A DNA stretch of 64,000 nucleotides, from positions 1-64,000 of the forward strand of contig NZ_FMXA01000007.1 in the NCBI RefSeq assembly GCF_900103425.1, given 5' to 3'. The notes beneath the pieces are model-generated. The model was given only the letters and a program-made list of their open reading frames with translations. It searched no databases and had not been told where the DNA came from. Positions 9,368 through 16,924 of this stretch are shown here, in pieces (positions within the stretch are counted from its first letter, which is position 1; the number at the start of each line of letters is the position of its first letter). Both the position numbers and the translations under genes were made by a program. The stretch is from Dialister histaminiformans. Lineage in GTDB: Bacteria; Bacillota; Negativicutes; Veillonellales; Dialisteraceae.

Positions 9368-9790
9368 TCAGATTAATATACCGTCAAAGTGGTCCATTTC
9401 ATGCTGAATGGCTTCTGCTGTAAGTCCGCGGAAACGTTTTCTCTTTTTGCGTGAATCCAGATCTGTCCATGTAACTTCAACCTCTTCAGCACGTTCTGTG
9501 GGACGCGTGCCGGACAGGGAGAGGCAGCCTTCCTCTGTAGTATAGGTACGTCCTGATTTCCTATTTATTTTCGGATTGAGCATAACAATAATCTTATCGC
9601 CGGAAACCACGGCGAGTATTCTTTTACTTACACCAATCATATTGGCAGCCAGGCCTGCGCAATGATCCTGATGAGCAGCCAGGGTATCATACAGATCCCT
9701 GGCTGCGGCCATATCCTCAGCACATCCGGCACAGGCCGGTTCTGATTTGCGCTGAAGGAAAATAATATCTCTGATAATGTCTCTTTCCAT
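9368..9790 (-). CDS. def: Peptide deformylase, short variant
   Basis: Removes the formyl group from nascent proteins, using a metal held by Cys and two His. Motif 2 (EEGCLSLSG) and motif 3 (QHEMDHFDG) are intact. Motif 1 reads GLAANMIG, so the glutamine of the usual GxGxAAxQ is replaced. The start is placed at the ATG at 9790 (MERDIIRD) behind AAAGGAAA, giving 140 residues, which is short compared with typical deformylases near 150-180. The protein ends directly after the HEMDH helix (DGILI). The carboxypeptidase gene begins 17 bases downstream on the same strand, so the two may be co-transcribed. Confidence 0.88.
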   Translation of the reverse strand: MERDIIRDIIFLQRKSEPACAGCAEDMAAARDLYDTLAAHQDHCAGLAANMIGVSKRILAVVSGDKIIVMLNPKINRKSGRTYTTEEGCLSLSGTRPTERAEEVEVTWTDLDSRKKRKRFRGLTAEAIQHEMDHFDGILI

Positions 9791-10015
9791 ATTTTTCCTT
9801 TCTTTACAGGGAATTAATTCATGAATCCCTGAACAAAACAACACTATTCTTTACTCTATCATATCCGGCAGGAGTAAAACCATAGGATATGGGGAAAATG
9901 AAATCTGACTTCATCGAGAAAAAAGTTCATTCATGGTAAAATAAGGAGGTGTTCATTGTTCTGGATACTTTAACTACCTTATTACATAATTACATTATAG
10001 ATACAGGAGAAACAT

Positions 10016-10795
10016 ATGAATGATGTACTTTTAGGGATCATGATCCCTTTTCTTGGGACCACGCTGGGGGCTGGCTGTGTTTTCTTTCTGCGGGGAAAGC
10101 TGAATCTTTCGATTGAACGGGGGCTTACCGGTTTCGCAGCAGGCATCATGGTAGCGGCTTCATTTTTCAGTTTGCTGATTCCAGCCTTGAATGAAACGAC
10201 AGACATGGGGAAATGGGGATTTGTACCTCCCGTCATTGGTTTTGGTATCGGCATGGGGGTTTTGCTCTTGCTGGATCATCTGATTCCGCATCTTCACATG
10301 CATGCGGATAAAGCGGAAGGACCGAAAAGCCACCTGGCTAAGACAACTATGCTGGTGCTGGCGGTCACACTTCATAATATTCCGGAAGGTATGGCCACAG
10401 GGGTGGTTTATGCCGGATTCCTTTCCGGGCACGCGGGCATTACTTTGGCAGCGGCCTCTTCTCTTGCCATAGGGATTGCCATTCAGAATTTTCCTGAAGG
10501 AGCCATCATTTCCATGCCGCTTAAAAGTGCGGGGATGGGCCAATGGAAAGCCTTTGCCGGAGGCGTGTTATCCGGGATTGTGGAACCGATTGGTGCTGTG
10601 GCTACGATACTTCTTACTGATTTTGTCGTGCCGCTTATGCCGTATTTTCTGAGCTTTGCTGCCGGCGCCATGATGTATGTAGTGGTGGAAGAACTGATTC
10701 CGGAAATGTCGGCAGGTGAACATTCCCATGTGGGGGTTATTTCATTTGCCATCGGTTTTATGCTTATGATGTCATTAGATGTGGCACTCGGCTGA
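10016..10795 (+). CDS. ZIP-family metal (zinc) transporter
   Basis: An inner-membrane divalent metal importer of 259 residues with about eight hydrophobic helices. The ZIP signatures lie in two consecutive helices: LHNIPEGMA (helix 4) and IQNFPEGA (helix 5), supplying the metal ligands. A His-rich loop (HLHMHAD) precedes them. It resembles the ZupT/GufA branch. The start ATG follows CAGGAGA. No Zur box was recognised. It probably has a single-gene transcript or one shared with the next gene 79 bases downstream. Confidence 0.9.
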   Translation: MNDVLLGIMIPFLGTTLGAGCVFFLRGKLNLSIERGLTGFAAGIMVAASFFSLLIPALNETTDMGKWGFVPPVIGFGIGMGVLLLLDHLIPHLHMHADKAEGPKSHLAKTTMLVLAVTLHNIPEGMATGVVYAGFLSGHAGITLAAASSLAIGIAIQNFPEGAIISMPLKSAGMGQWKAFAGGVLSGIVEPIGAVATILLTDFVVPLMPYFLSFAAGAMMYVVVEELIPEMSAGEHSHVGVISFAIGFMLMMSLDVALG

Positions 10796-10874
10796 TATAC
10801 AGCGGGGTATATCCTGCAGATATTAAAAACAGAGGAAACAGTTACCTGACGGACAGGGAAAAAGGAGAGATAGT

Positions 10875-11390
10875 ATGGCTAAATACAATTTTGATGAGCT
10901 GGTCAAGAAGGCAAATCAGGGGCAGGGACTTTATACGAAATCCAGTGAAAAAACGGAAGAGGAAGCGGAAAAAATTCTTCAGCAGATGGCTTTTACCATG
11001 AATATACTGGATGGACAGGAAACAGAACATGGCGGGCAGTTTGATTATTTCATTGACATGAAAAACAGGACCTGGGAAAAAACTGACTGGAGCCATGGCC
11101 TTGCCAGAAAGGAGAATGGTGTTCTTTCTGAAGAAGCGGTTCATGAGTTCTCAGCCCGTATGGCCTTTGTACTTACGCTGCCGCAGAAGCAGTTTGTGAC
11201 AAATACCCGGTCATCGGGAATTAACCGTAGCCTCTGGGACAAGGAAAAATACGGACCTATCAGAAGATACAGCCGTATTGAAATGAGGATGGGAGATAAG
11301 TTTATCCGCTTTGTGCCCGGACAGGATACAGATACTCCGTTTCCGGAAATAGCCGGGGCGGTAAAGGAATTGCGTAGTGCCTGTAGATAA
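10875..11390 (+). CDS. Conserved hypothetical protein, 171 residues
   Basis: I do not recognise this protein. It is a soluble, charged protein with no signal peptide or membrane segment. The N-terminal part (ELVKKANQGQGLYTKSSEKTEEEAEKI, written here only as a description of its helical, Glu/Lys-rich character) is followed by a mixed region with IDMKNRTWEKTDW and a C-terminal half with RYSRIEMRMGDKFIRF. The start ATG follows AAGGAGA. A strong terminator follows. It lies downstream of the ZIP transporter, with no evidence of shared function. Confidence 0.75.
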   Translation: MAKYNFDELVKKANQGQGLYTKSSEKTEEEAEKILQQMAFTMNILDGQETEHGGQFDYFIDMKNRTWEKTDWSHGLARKENGVLSEEAVHEFSARMAFVLTLPQKQFVTNTRSSGINRSLWDKEKYGPIRRYSRIEMRMGDKFIRFVPGQDTDTPFPEIAGAVKELRSACR

Positions 11391-11403
11391 TATAAGGCAA
11401 CAT

Positions 11404-11453
11404 AAAAAGTACATCGCCAGGGGATTTAACGATCCTGGGCGATGTACTTTTTT
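11404..11453. terminator. Intrinsic terminator
   Basis: A long stem (AAAAGTACATCGCC...GGCGATGTACTTTT) bordered by A and T runs, usable on both strands. Confidence 0.9.
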
Positions 11454-11606
11454 GGGATTTTTATGTGTTTTGAGTAATTACGGTTGCACGATTAATTTTG
11501 CAGCCATATGATTACTCCTTCTTAGTACAGGAGGTTCTACCTGAGTTCAGAAAGAAGTCTGGTAGAAATGGCTGAAAATACTCGTGCTGGATAATAGGCT
11601 GGTCTG

Positions 11607-11837
11607 TTAGCAGCGTTGTTTGGCACACTCCTGAACTTGTGCGACGAAATCACAAGTGGAATAAATCTCTTCTGCGGAATCAGCGATCTGTGCACCGGCA
11701 TTTACATAATCAGCATCATTATAAGCAGAACCTCTGGTTACTACTACTTCCACTCCTGAAGCGGCCAGTCTGGATACCTGAGCCGGGGAACAGGAACTTT
11801 CTTCATTGTTTACCCCATTAACAAAACCGAATCTCAT
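11607..11837 (-). CDS. Stand-alone alanine dehydrogenase N-domain-like fragment
   Basis: A 76-residue frame with a good ribosome site (AAAGGGAGA). It aligns by eye with the start of alanine dehydrogenase and transhydrogenase alpha chains: MRFGFVNG, then EVVVTRGSAYND, DYVNAGAQIADSAEEIY and a final DFVAQVQE. A real enzyme continues for about 290 more residues with the NAD-binding fold; here a stop follows at once. No remainder of the gene is visible downstream to 11391. It is most likely a decayed remnant with its start region intact, or a small protein derived from it. It may still be expressed. Confidence 0.5.
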   Translation of the reverse strand: MRFGFVNGVNNEESSCSPAQVSRLAASGVEVVVTRGSAYNDADYVNAGAQIADSAEEIYSTCDFVAQVQECAKQRC

Positions 11838-12147
11838 AACATAATCTCCCTTTCAAACTAAAACAAATAAAAATTTTTGAATATGACTAGATAATAACAT
11901 ACATGCCTGAAATGTACAATATACAGATTTATACTTTATTCAGATGATTAGTGGAATTAAAGCTGCGATATGGTAGAAATTAAAACATTAATAACATTAA
12001 TCAGTGTTTGATAAATAAACAATCGCACATAAGATATAATAAAGTGAAGCAAAATCAGGAATAAAGGATGATAGCAAACAGAGTGGCACACGATGGGGAA
12101 GAGGTATACAATGGAGTAATCTGATAAGAACTCAGGAGATGAGTAGG
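11838..12147. other. A+T-rich intergenic region between diverging genes
   Basis: About 310 bases separate the minus-strand fragment from the MATE gene. A TATAAT at 12035-12040 could be a -10 box for the exporter, but no -35 at the right distance is seen. Nothing else was recognised. Confidence 0.4.
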
Positions 12148-13527
12148 ATGAAAAAAATAGATTATGGCAGTAATCGTGTAGTATACAATATTTTTCAGTC
12201 AGTTATTCCATTAATGGTTGCGCAGATTCTTATTATCCTGTATAACGTGGTGGATAGATTTTATATTGGACGTATTCCTGTTACCGGAACAGTGGCACTG
12301 GGCGGTGTGGGGGTATGTTTTCCACTCATCATACTGATTACCGGGTTTACCAATATGTTTGGCATGGGCGGCACACCGTTGTTTTCCATGGCGGCCGGTG
12401 CAGGGAAAAAAGATATGGCCAGGGATATACAGAACACCTCCTTTGTTCTCCTCATTATCGCTGCGGTAGTCCTTATGGTGATAGGAGAAATATGGGCTGG
12501 ACCGATCCTTGACTTTTTTGGAGCCGGTCCGGAAAATCTGGTTTACGCCAAATCCTATTTTGAGATTTATCTGGCCGGAAATATCTTTGCCATGCTTTCC
12601 GGCGGTATGAACCCATATATTACCGCACAGGGGTTTCCAAGAATAGGCATGATGACCATTGCCATAGGGGCAATTACCAATATGGTGCTGGATCCACTGT
12701 TTATCTTTGTATTCCATATGGGGGTCGCAGGAGCCGCGGTGGCTACGGTAATTTCACAGTTTTTATCTGCTGCGTATTCATGGCACTTTTTCCATTCACG
12801 GGATAATGGGTACCCTTTGTACGGGTTAAGAAAAAATGGCCGGGGTGTGTACCTTCCTTATACAGGGGATATTATTTCTCTGGGAACAGTGCCATTTATT
12901 ATGCAGACTACCAATAGTATGGTACTCGTAGCGGCGAATCAGATGCTTTCTCATCTTGGAGGAGCCCTGGATATTACCATTATGACCATTGCATCCTCTG
13001 TACGGCAGATTTTGGATATCCCGGCCCTGTCTATTGCCGATGGTACGGCGCCCCTTATCAGTTATAACTACGGAGCCGGGCACCTTGATATTATGCGTAA
13101 GGCCATCCGGATAATGACGGCCGGTACGTTCCTGTATACTCTTACCGGATGGCTTTGCATAGAAGGATTCCCTCACTTTTTCGCGGGAATCTTCAGTAAT
13201 GATGCCAATCTGATTGAAAAGGCAGTTCCTGCGCTGCATATTTTCTGCATAGCCTTTATATTCCAGTCGCTCCAGATGAGCGGGCAGACCGTGTTCCGCT
13301 CTCTTGGAATGAAAAAACAGGCCATTTTTTTCAGCCTGTTCAGAAAAGTAATCCTGGTTATTCCATTAACCTATATTCTTCCCTATGTAGGACATCTTGG
13401 GAAAATGGGCGTCTTCTGGGCAGAACCGGTTTCCAACGTGCTTGGGGGTGTATGCTGTTATACCACTATGTATTTCATCATGCACAGAAAATTAAAACAA
13501 ATGGAGAAACAAGGGAAATATCTGTAG
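12148..13527 (+). CDS. MATE-family multidrug/cation efflux transporter
   Basis: A twelve-helix exporter that uses an ion gradient to expel drugs or metabolites; about 459 residues. Family features: an N-terminal QSVIPLMVAQILIILYNVVD, FGMGGTPLFSMAAGAGKK in the first loop, a symmetric second half with TNSMVLVAANQML, and SISYNYGAG-like LISYNYGAGHLD. I choose the ATG at 12148 because GGAGATGAGTAGG precedes it; the ATG at 12139 sits inside that ribosome site. It is the last host gene before the prophage. The substrate cannot be inferred. Confidence 0.9.
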   Translation: MKKIDYGSNRVVYNIFQSVIPLMVAQILIILYNVVDRFYIGRIPVTGTVALGGVGVCFPLIILITGFTNMFGMGGTPLFSMAAGAGKKDMARDIQNTSFVLLIIAAVVLMVIGEIWAGPILDFFGAGPENLVYAKSYFEIYLAGNIFAMLSGGMNPYITAQGFPRIGMMTIAIGAITNMVLDPLFIFVFHMGVAGAAVATVISQFLSAAYSWHFFHSRDNGYPLYGLRKNGRGVYLPYTGDIISLGTVPFIMQTTNSMVLVAANQMLSHLGGALDITIMTIASSVRQILDIPALSIADGTAPLISYNYGAGHLDIMRKAIRIMTAGTFLYTLTGWLCIEGFPHFFAGIFSNDANLIEKAVPALHIFCIAFIFQSLQMSGQTVFRSLGMKKQAIFFSLFRKVILVIPLTYILPYVGHLGKMGVFWAEPVSNVLGGVCCYTTMYFIMHRKLKQMEKQGKYL

Positions 13528-13651
13528 AATCATCTGTAAACCAGAGAAAGTATTTATATAAGAAATACAAAGAGCCGACAGCGTTTTTTACTTCTCATAT
13601 CCTGAAACGGCACAAACCAGGCAGAAATAATTTTAAAAACAGGCAATACAA

Positions 13652-13681
13652 AAAGCAGTGGATACGGAAATCCACTGCTTT
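13652..13681 (-). terminator. Host terminator left behind by prophage insertion (former rpsD terminator)
   Basis: The stem GCAGTGGAT / ATCCACTGC has A and T runs on its sides. It sits 22 bases left of the 18-bp rpsD repeat, so before insertion it would have ended rpsD transcription (minus strand). It may still stop MATE read-through. Confidence 0.75.
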
Positions 13682-13703
13682 GTTCGTTTGGCTGTATACT
13701 GAA

Positions 13704-13721
13704 TTACTTGGAGTACAGTTC
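13704..13721. repeat. attL core (18-bp rpsD 3'-end duplicate)
   Basis: TTACTTGGAGTACAGTTC, identical to 52491-52508. Read on the minus strand it is the last five codons of rpsD plus stop. The bases on each side differ between the copies, so the shared core is exactly 18 bp. Confidence 0.92.
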
Positions 13722-13767
13722 AGAGATGGCCTTATTTTGTTCGATATTATCGGGGTTTTATATCGAA

Positions 13768-13788
13768 TCGTCAAAAAATCGTCAAAAA
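13768..13788. repeat. Left pair of probable integrase arm-binding sites
   Basis: Two tandem copies of TCGTCAAAAA with 11-base spacing. The whole 21-bp block recurs exactly at 52361-52381 at the other prophage end, in the same orientation. Both blocks lie inside the prophage near the attachment cores, as expected for arm-type sites of a tyrosine integrase. Confidence 0.65.
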
Positions 13789-13791
13789 CTT

Positions 13792-14862
13792 TTAACCGAA
13801 AATTCTGGACACATCTTTCTTCGCTTTCTTCCGCATCGCATCCGTGTAGTGAATATATGTTTTTATGACCATGGCCACAGTATCACCAATTAAGGCCGAT
13901 ACTGTTTTGACGTCCAGACCATTGGCGAGTAGCGTAGTGGCATATGTATGTCGGAGTTGATGCACTGAACAATCAGGATAATATTTCTTAATTCGTGAAT
14001 TCACATAACTGGATTCTCGGACATTGAAAATTCGCCGATACATTCGTACTGCTCTCCTGTCTTCCAGATAATTAATCAGAATATTTAACAGTACTTGGGG
14101 GATAGGAACGTCCCGGTAACTATTCCGTGTCTTTGGCTCTCTGATTTTATAAAGACCACGGGCAACCATCCCATATTGTTTATTGACGTGAATCACTCCT
14201 GCGAAAAAGTCTATATCCGCTTTGGTTAAACCTGCAATCTCTCCAAAACGGAGCCCGGCATAGCCGGCTATAGCGCATATTACATAATATTCTTCCTTTT
14301 CATTTTTCATACATTCCAGAAGATCAGAGAACTCTTCCTGGGTAAGGGCGGTTATCTTTTTAGATTTCCGGTCCTTAACATATGGCAAGTCACGGATTGG
14401 GCTGACCGGGAACAGGTGATAGATATTAGCAGCATATTTAAAAAGCACTTTGAGTTTGGCAATGGAAAGGTTTACGCTGCTGGCGGACAGGTTCAGTGAA
14501 TTAATGGCATGCACCACGTCTGCGTAAGTAATATCTACCATGCGCTTCTTTGCGAGAGATGGAACTCGGTCTATGGTTATCCGGTAGTTTTTCAATGTAT
14601 TATACGTCAACGTCTTCTTGGATTCCTGGGCAAAAACCTGATAGAACTCGGCCAGCGTTATATCTTTCATGTTTTCTGGGACGTTAGCAGTTTTTTTCAT
14701 CTTGCTAAGTAAGTCTCTTTTTACACTGGCAGACAGAGCCTGAGACCTTTTTGTAAACCCTTGCTTGGAAATCTGGCGCCATTTCCCACGGGAATCCCGG
14801 TAGGATAAAATAATCTGCCAGCCACTGTCTTTTTTGCGCACGGTAAAGGTATAGTTATCCAT
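13792..14862 (-). CDS. int: Phage integrase (tyrosine recombinase)
   Basis: Catalyses integration and excision at the rpsD core. It has three parts: an N-terminal arm-binding domain (residues 1-50, YRDSRGKWRQ), a core-binding helical domain (60-160) and the catalytic domain. Catalytic residues are Arg in YAGLRFGEI, Lys in KTRNSYRDV, His-x-x-Arg in HQLRHTY, and the nucleophile Tyr in KTYIHY. The second His position, usually LGH, reads IGD. I start at the ATG at 14862, spaced seven bases from AAAGG; the GTG two codons earlier is too close. It is transcribed towards attL. A 9-bp dyad overlaps its promoter region. Confidence 0.93.
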   Translation of the reverse strand: MDNYTFTVRKKDSGWQIILSYRDSRGKWRQISKQGFTKRSQALSASVKRDLLSKMKKTANVPENMKDITLAEFYQVFAQESKKTLTYNTLKNYRITIDRVPSLAKKRMVDITYADVVHAINSLNLSASSVNLSIAKLKVLFKYAANIYHLFPVSPIRDLPYVKDRKSKKITALTQEEFSDLLECMKNEKEEYYVICAIAGYAGLRFGEIAGLTKADIDFFAGVIHVNKQYGMVARGLYKIREPKTRNSYRDVPIPQVLLNILINYLEDRRAVRMYRRIFNVRESSYVNSRIKKYYPDCSVHQLRHTYATTLLANGLDVKTVSALIGDTVAMVIKTYIHYTDAMRKKAKKDVSRIFG

Positions 14863-14877
14863 AGTCACGCCTTTCCG

Positions 14878-14910
14878 GTCGATTATGCTATAATTAAGGC
14901 GTAATCGACC
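14878..14910. promoter_or_regulatory. Perfect 9-bp dyad upstream of int (operator candidate)
   Basis: GGTCGATTA and TAATCGACC are separated by 15 bases that contain TATAAT on the plus strand (14889-14894) and an A+T-rich stretch on the minus strand. The position suggests a repressor or excisionase site controlling int and the short plus-strand transcript. Confidence 0.5.
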
Positions 14911-14944
14911 TATAAAAATAACTGAATAACGTGGGTGATTACAA

Positions 14945-15007
14945 GCCAGATATTAGCAGTATCTGGCAGCGGCCCTGTGCATGTTAGCAGCATGTGCAGG
15001 GCCTTTT
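14945..15007 (+). ncRNA. Two hairpins with identical TTAGCAG loops (small RNA candidate)
   Basis: Hairpin 1 is GCCAGATA-loop-TATCTGGC (14945-14967). Hairpin 2 is a 13-bp stem (14971-15003) followed by TTTT. Both loops are TTAGCAG. A TATAAT at 14889 could start a plus-strand RNA of about 110 nt ending here, although no -35 box was seen. The same loop, as its complement, appears in the minus-strand structured RNA at 17692-18029. Alternatively this is only a terminator for the converging side. Confidence 0.4.
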
Positions 15008-15017
15008 AAATTGCAAG

Positions 15018-15061
15018 TAAGTTGAAAATAGGTTGAAAGTAGGTTGAAAGTAGGCTGCATA
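15018..15061. repeat. Four 11-bp tandem repeats (TAGGTTGAAAG type)
   Basis: Units start at 15018, 15029, 15040 and 15051. The middle two are identical, the first differs by two bases and the last is degenerate. The period of 11 is one DNA turn, as in iterated protein-binding sites. Confidence 0.6.
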
Positions 15062-15075
15062 TGGAAAATAAAGTT

Positions 15076-15753
15076 TTAATTATTTTTTATATATTTTGGT
15101 TTGGGGAATGTAGACTGCAGCCCATCGATATGTTCATAAAGGTCATCTTTGATAGGTGCCCACATAGGGTCCAGTATAAAGTCAATTCCTTCTCGCCTTG
15201 CAAACTTAGCAGCCGGAACAAAATCACTATCGCCAGAGATTAAAACTATTTGCGACACTTGCTTTTTCAAGGCTAATGATGTGATGTCGATGCCTATCCG
15301 CATATCAACGCCCTTTTGCTTAACGTCCATAGAAAAATCATCAGGAGTCAAATCATTCCATTGAATAGTGCCAGCACACAATTGTTTAATTTTACGGTAA
15401 CTGACGCGCCATGAAATATTGACATCATCTATATGCCCGAGCCGCAGAGCAACTTTACGCTTTTGCTTTAACGCAGAATGGAAGTTCAATCTCCATATAC
15501 TTTTCGGCGATTTGGCCATATCAATTTGGTTTTGATGATATGGATCAAAAACCTTATTTTGTAAAGGAGGACAATCATAAAAGAAAATGCGGTAAAGTCT
15601 GTTTTTGTGGCTCTTGCTTTTACCATAATGAGTGTGTTTTTCTGCATATTTCCAGAGCTTATCAGCTAAGTCATTTGGCTCTAGCGGGCCAAAAATATGC
15701 AACGCTCTCTTTATAAAAAAAGCCCCATCAACTAAAACTGCCACATTTTCCAT
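15076..15753 (-). CDS. NYN-domain nuclease-like protein
   Basis: 225 residues of the NYN/LabA branch of the PIN-like nuclease fold. The conserved acidic positions are visible: VAVLVDGAFF near the start, GVDMRIGIDI in the middle and VLISGDSDFVPAA towards the end. These proteins are thought to cut RNA using a metal ion. The start ATG follows TAAGGAGC, which lies just after an intrinsic terminator in the leader, so expression seems to need read-through. It sits between int and the repressor, in the lysogen-expressed segment, where prophages often keep defence or exclusion genes. The role is inferred from position; the domain call is firm. Confidence 0.85.
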   Translation of the reverse strand: MENVAVLVDGAFFIKRALHIFGPLEPNDLADKLWKYAEKHTHYGKSKSHKNRLYRIFFYDCPPLQNKVFDPYHQNQIDMAKSPKSIWRLNFHSALKQKRKVALRLGHIDDVNISWRVSYRKIKQLCAGTIQWNDLTPDDFSMDVKQKGVDMRIGIDITSLALKKQVSQIVLISGDSDFVPAAKFARREGIDFILDPMWAPIKDDLYEHIDGLQSTFPKPKYIKNN

Positions 15754-15773
15754 ATTTAGCTCCTTAGAATAAT

Positions 15774-15833
15774 AAAAAAATCCCTTGGGTTCGGCTTTCT
15801 CAGGACAAATAGAGAAGCTTACTGCCAAGGGAT
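15774..15833 (-). terminator. Leader terminator (attenuator candidate) upstream of the NYN gene
   Basis: On the minus strand, ATCCCTTGG pairs with CCAAGGGAT (15825-15833 with 15780-15788) and is followed by seven T. An inner stem (AAGCTTCTC with GAGAAAGC) lies in the loop. The T run ends about 20 bases before the NYN start codon, so the terminator separates the promoter at 15870-15898 from the gene. Confidence 0.75.
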
Positions 15834-15869
15834 AGATACCTTCTTGTGCACCTTGCTCGGTGTATTTAT

Positions 15870-15898
15870 ATGATATATTCCCTTGGCTGATTTGTCAA
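15870..15898 (-). promoter_or_regulatory. Promoter of the NYN leader
   Basis: On the minus strand, TTGACA, a 17-base spacer and TATCAT. It sits between the repressor gene end and the leader terminator, so the NYN gene has its own transcript in the lysogen. Confidence 0.8.
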
Positions 15899-15908
15899 TG
15901 TTAAACTT

Positions 15909-16532
15909 TTACCAAGTCTTTCTCGATTCAACGACTCTGCCAATGACTCTGACCGGCAGTTCTTCGATTTCTTTATTGGAATAGAAATGAGGTGGGTAAA
16001 CGACTGGATTGAAGCCTATGAGGGTAATGCCTTCGGGGCTCTTTTTTACTTGCTTGCAGGTAGCCTCGTCGCCGTTTACTAAAACTATGGCAACGTCTCC
16101 GCATTCCACGTCTTCCTGCTGTTTCACAATGACTATTTCGCCGTCTTCGATTCTCGGCTCCATGGAGTGGCCCTTTATGCGGAGGGCGAAATATTCGCCT
16201 AAACTCGCCATCTTAGGGGTGATTTCTTCGTATCCTTCAATATCGGTGATGGCTTCGAGCGGGATTCCGGCTACCACTCGGCCGAGGATGGGGATGCGTA
16301 TGCCTCGGGAATGGGGAATCTGCATTTTTTTATTTCCATCATCAAGCAGAAAATCTATACTAACATCTAATATTTCAGCGAATTTTTTTAATTTAGACTG
16401 AGAAACATCGTTATCTCCATTTTCTATTCTGGCAATAGTAGATCTTGACTTATAACCCATTCTCTTTGCTAGCTCATCTTGAGTAAGCCCCTTTAATTCT
16501 CTAGCACGTTTTATGTTATTTCCAATGAACAT
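15909..16532 (-). CDS. CI-like phage repressor (XRE + S24 self-cleaving domain)
   Basis: Maintains lysogeny by binding operators in the gap to the right. The N-terminal XRE helix-turn-helix is at residues 5-60 (LTQDELAKRMGYKSRSTIARIENG). The C-terminal S24 domain has a cleavage site in GRVVAGIP and the nucleophile Ser in GHSMEP; the general base Lys is probably in the EATCKQV segment. This is the LexA/CI plan in which RecA-bound DNA damage signals trigger self-cleavage. It is divergent from the Cro-like gene, with promoters for both in the 150-bp gap. Confidence 0.93.
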   Translation of the reverse strand: MFIGNNIKRARELKGLTQDELAKRMGYKSRSTIARIENGDNDVSQSKLKKFAEILDVSIDFLLDDGNKKMQIPHSRGIRIPILGRVVAGIPLEAITDIEGYEEITPKMASLGEYFALRIKGHSMEPRIEDGEIVIVKQQEDVECGDVAIVLVNGDEATCKQVKKSPEGITLIGFNPVVYPPHFYSNKEIEELPVRVIGRVVESRKTW

Positions 16533-16567
16533 TTTGATTCACCTCATAGTTTTTATCTTTTATATGT

Positions 16568-16597
16568 ATTATACAGGTAAATGTGATATAAAGGCAA
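16568..16597 (-). promoter_or_regulatory. Repressor promoter (PRM-like)
   Basis: On the minus strand, TTGCCT, an 18-base spacer and TATAAT, reading into the S24 repressor gene. Confidence 0.75.
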
Positions 16598-16624
16598 CAT
16601 AAAATATTTTTTTTGCAACACCTG

Positions 16625-16653
16625 TTGATTTTTAATAACTTGAGTGATATTAT
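16625..16653 (+). promoter_or_regulatory. Early rightward promoter (PR-like)
   Basis: TTGATT, a 17-base spacer and TATTAT, followed by the Cro-like gene. TTGATTTTT here and AAAAATCAA at 16665-16673 form an inverted repeat around the start region, a possible operator. Confidence 0.75.
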
Positions 16654-16659
16654 GGATAT

Positions 16660-16682
16660 GTGATAAAAAATCAACAAGGAGG
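16660..16682 (+). repeat. 23-bp leader repeat, copy 1
   Basis: GTGATAAA-A-AATCAACAAGGAGG ends in the ribosome site of the Cro-like gene. It matches 16898-16920 with one mismatch. Confidence 0.8.
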
Positions 16683-16686
16683 TGAA

Positions 16687-16908
16687 ATGATGACCGATAC
16701 AACGGAATTGAAAGTAGCGATTCTTAGGGCAGGAATATCACATGATACAATTGCCTATAAACTGGGAATTGCTCGAGAAACACTCTGGAAAAAGATTAAT
16801 AATATCACTGAGTTCAAGGCCAGAGAAATAATGTTACTTCAGGATATATTGCATTTATCCAATGAAGAGCGTGACTCTATTTTTTTTAGCCAAATAGGTG
16901 ATAAATAA
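16687..16908 (+). CDS. Cro-like helix-turn-helix regulator
   Basis: 73 residues. The helix-turn-helix is in ILRAGISHDTIAYKLGIARETLWKKIN, followed by a short helical tail. It is the first gene of the rightward early operon, facing the S24 repressor, which is the usual place for Cro. The start is ATG 16687 (or 16690) behind AAGGAGG. Its end overlaps the second copy of the 23-bp leader repeat. Confidence 0.8.
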   Translation: MMTDTTELKVAILRAGISHDTIAYKLGIARETLWKKINNITEFKAREIMLLQDILHLSNEERDSIFFSQIGDK

Positions 16909-16920
16909 TCAACAAGGAGG
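16898..16920 (+). repeat. 23-bp leader repeat, copy 2
   Basis: Same block as 16660-16682 with T for A at position 9. It includes the last codons of the Cro-like gene and the ribosome site of the antirepressor gene. Confidence 0.8.
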
Positions 16921-16924
16921 GAAT

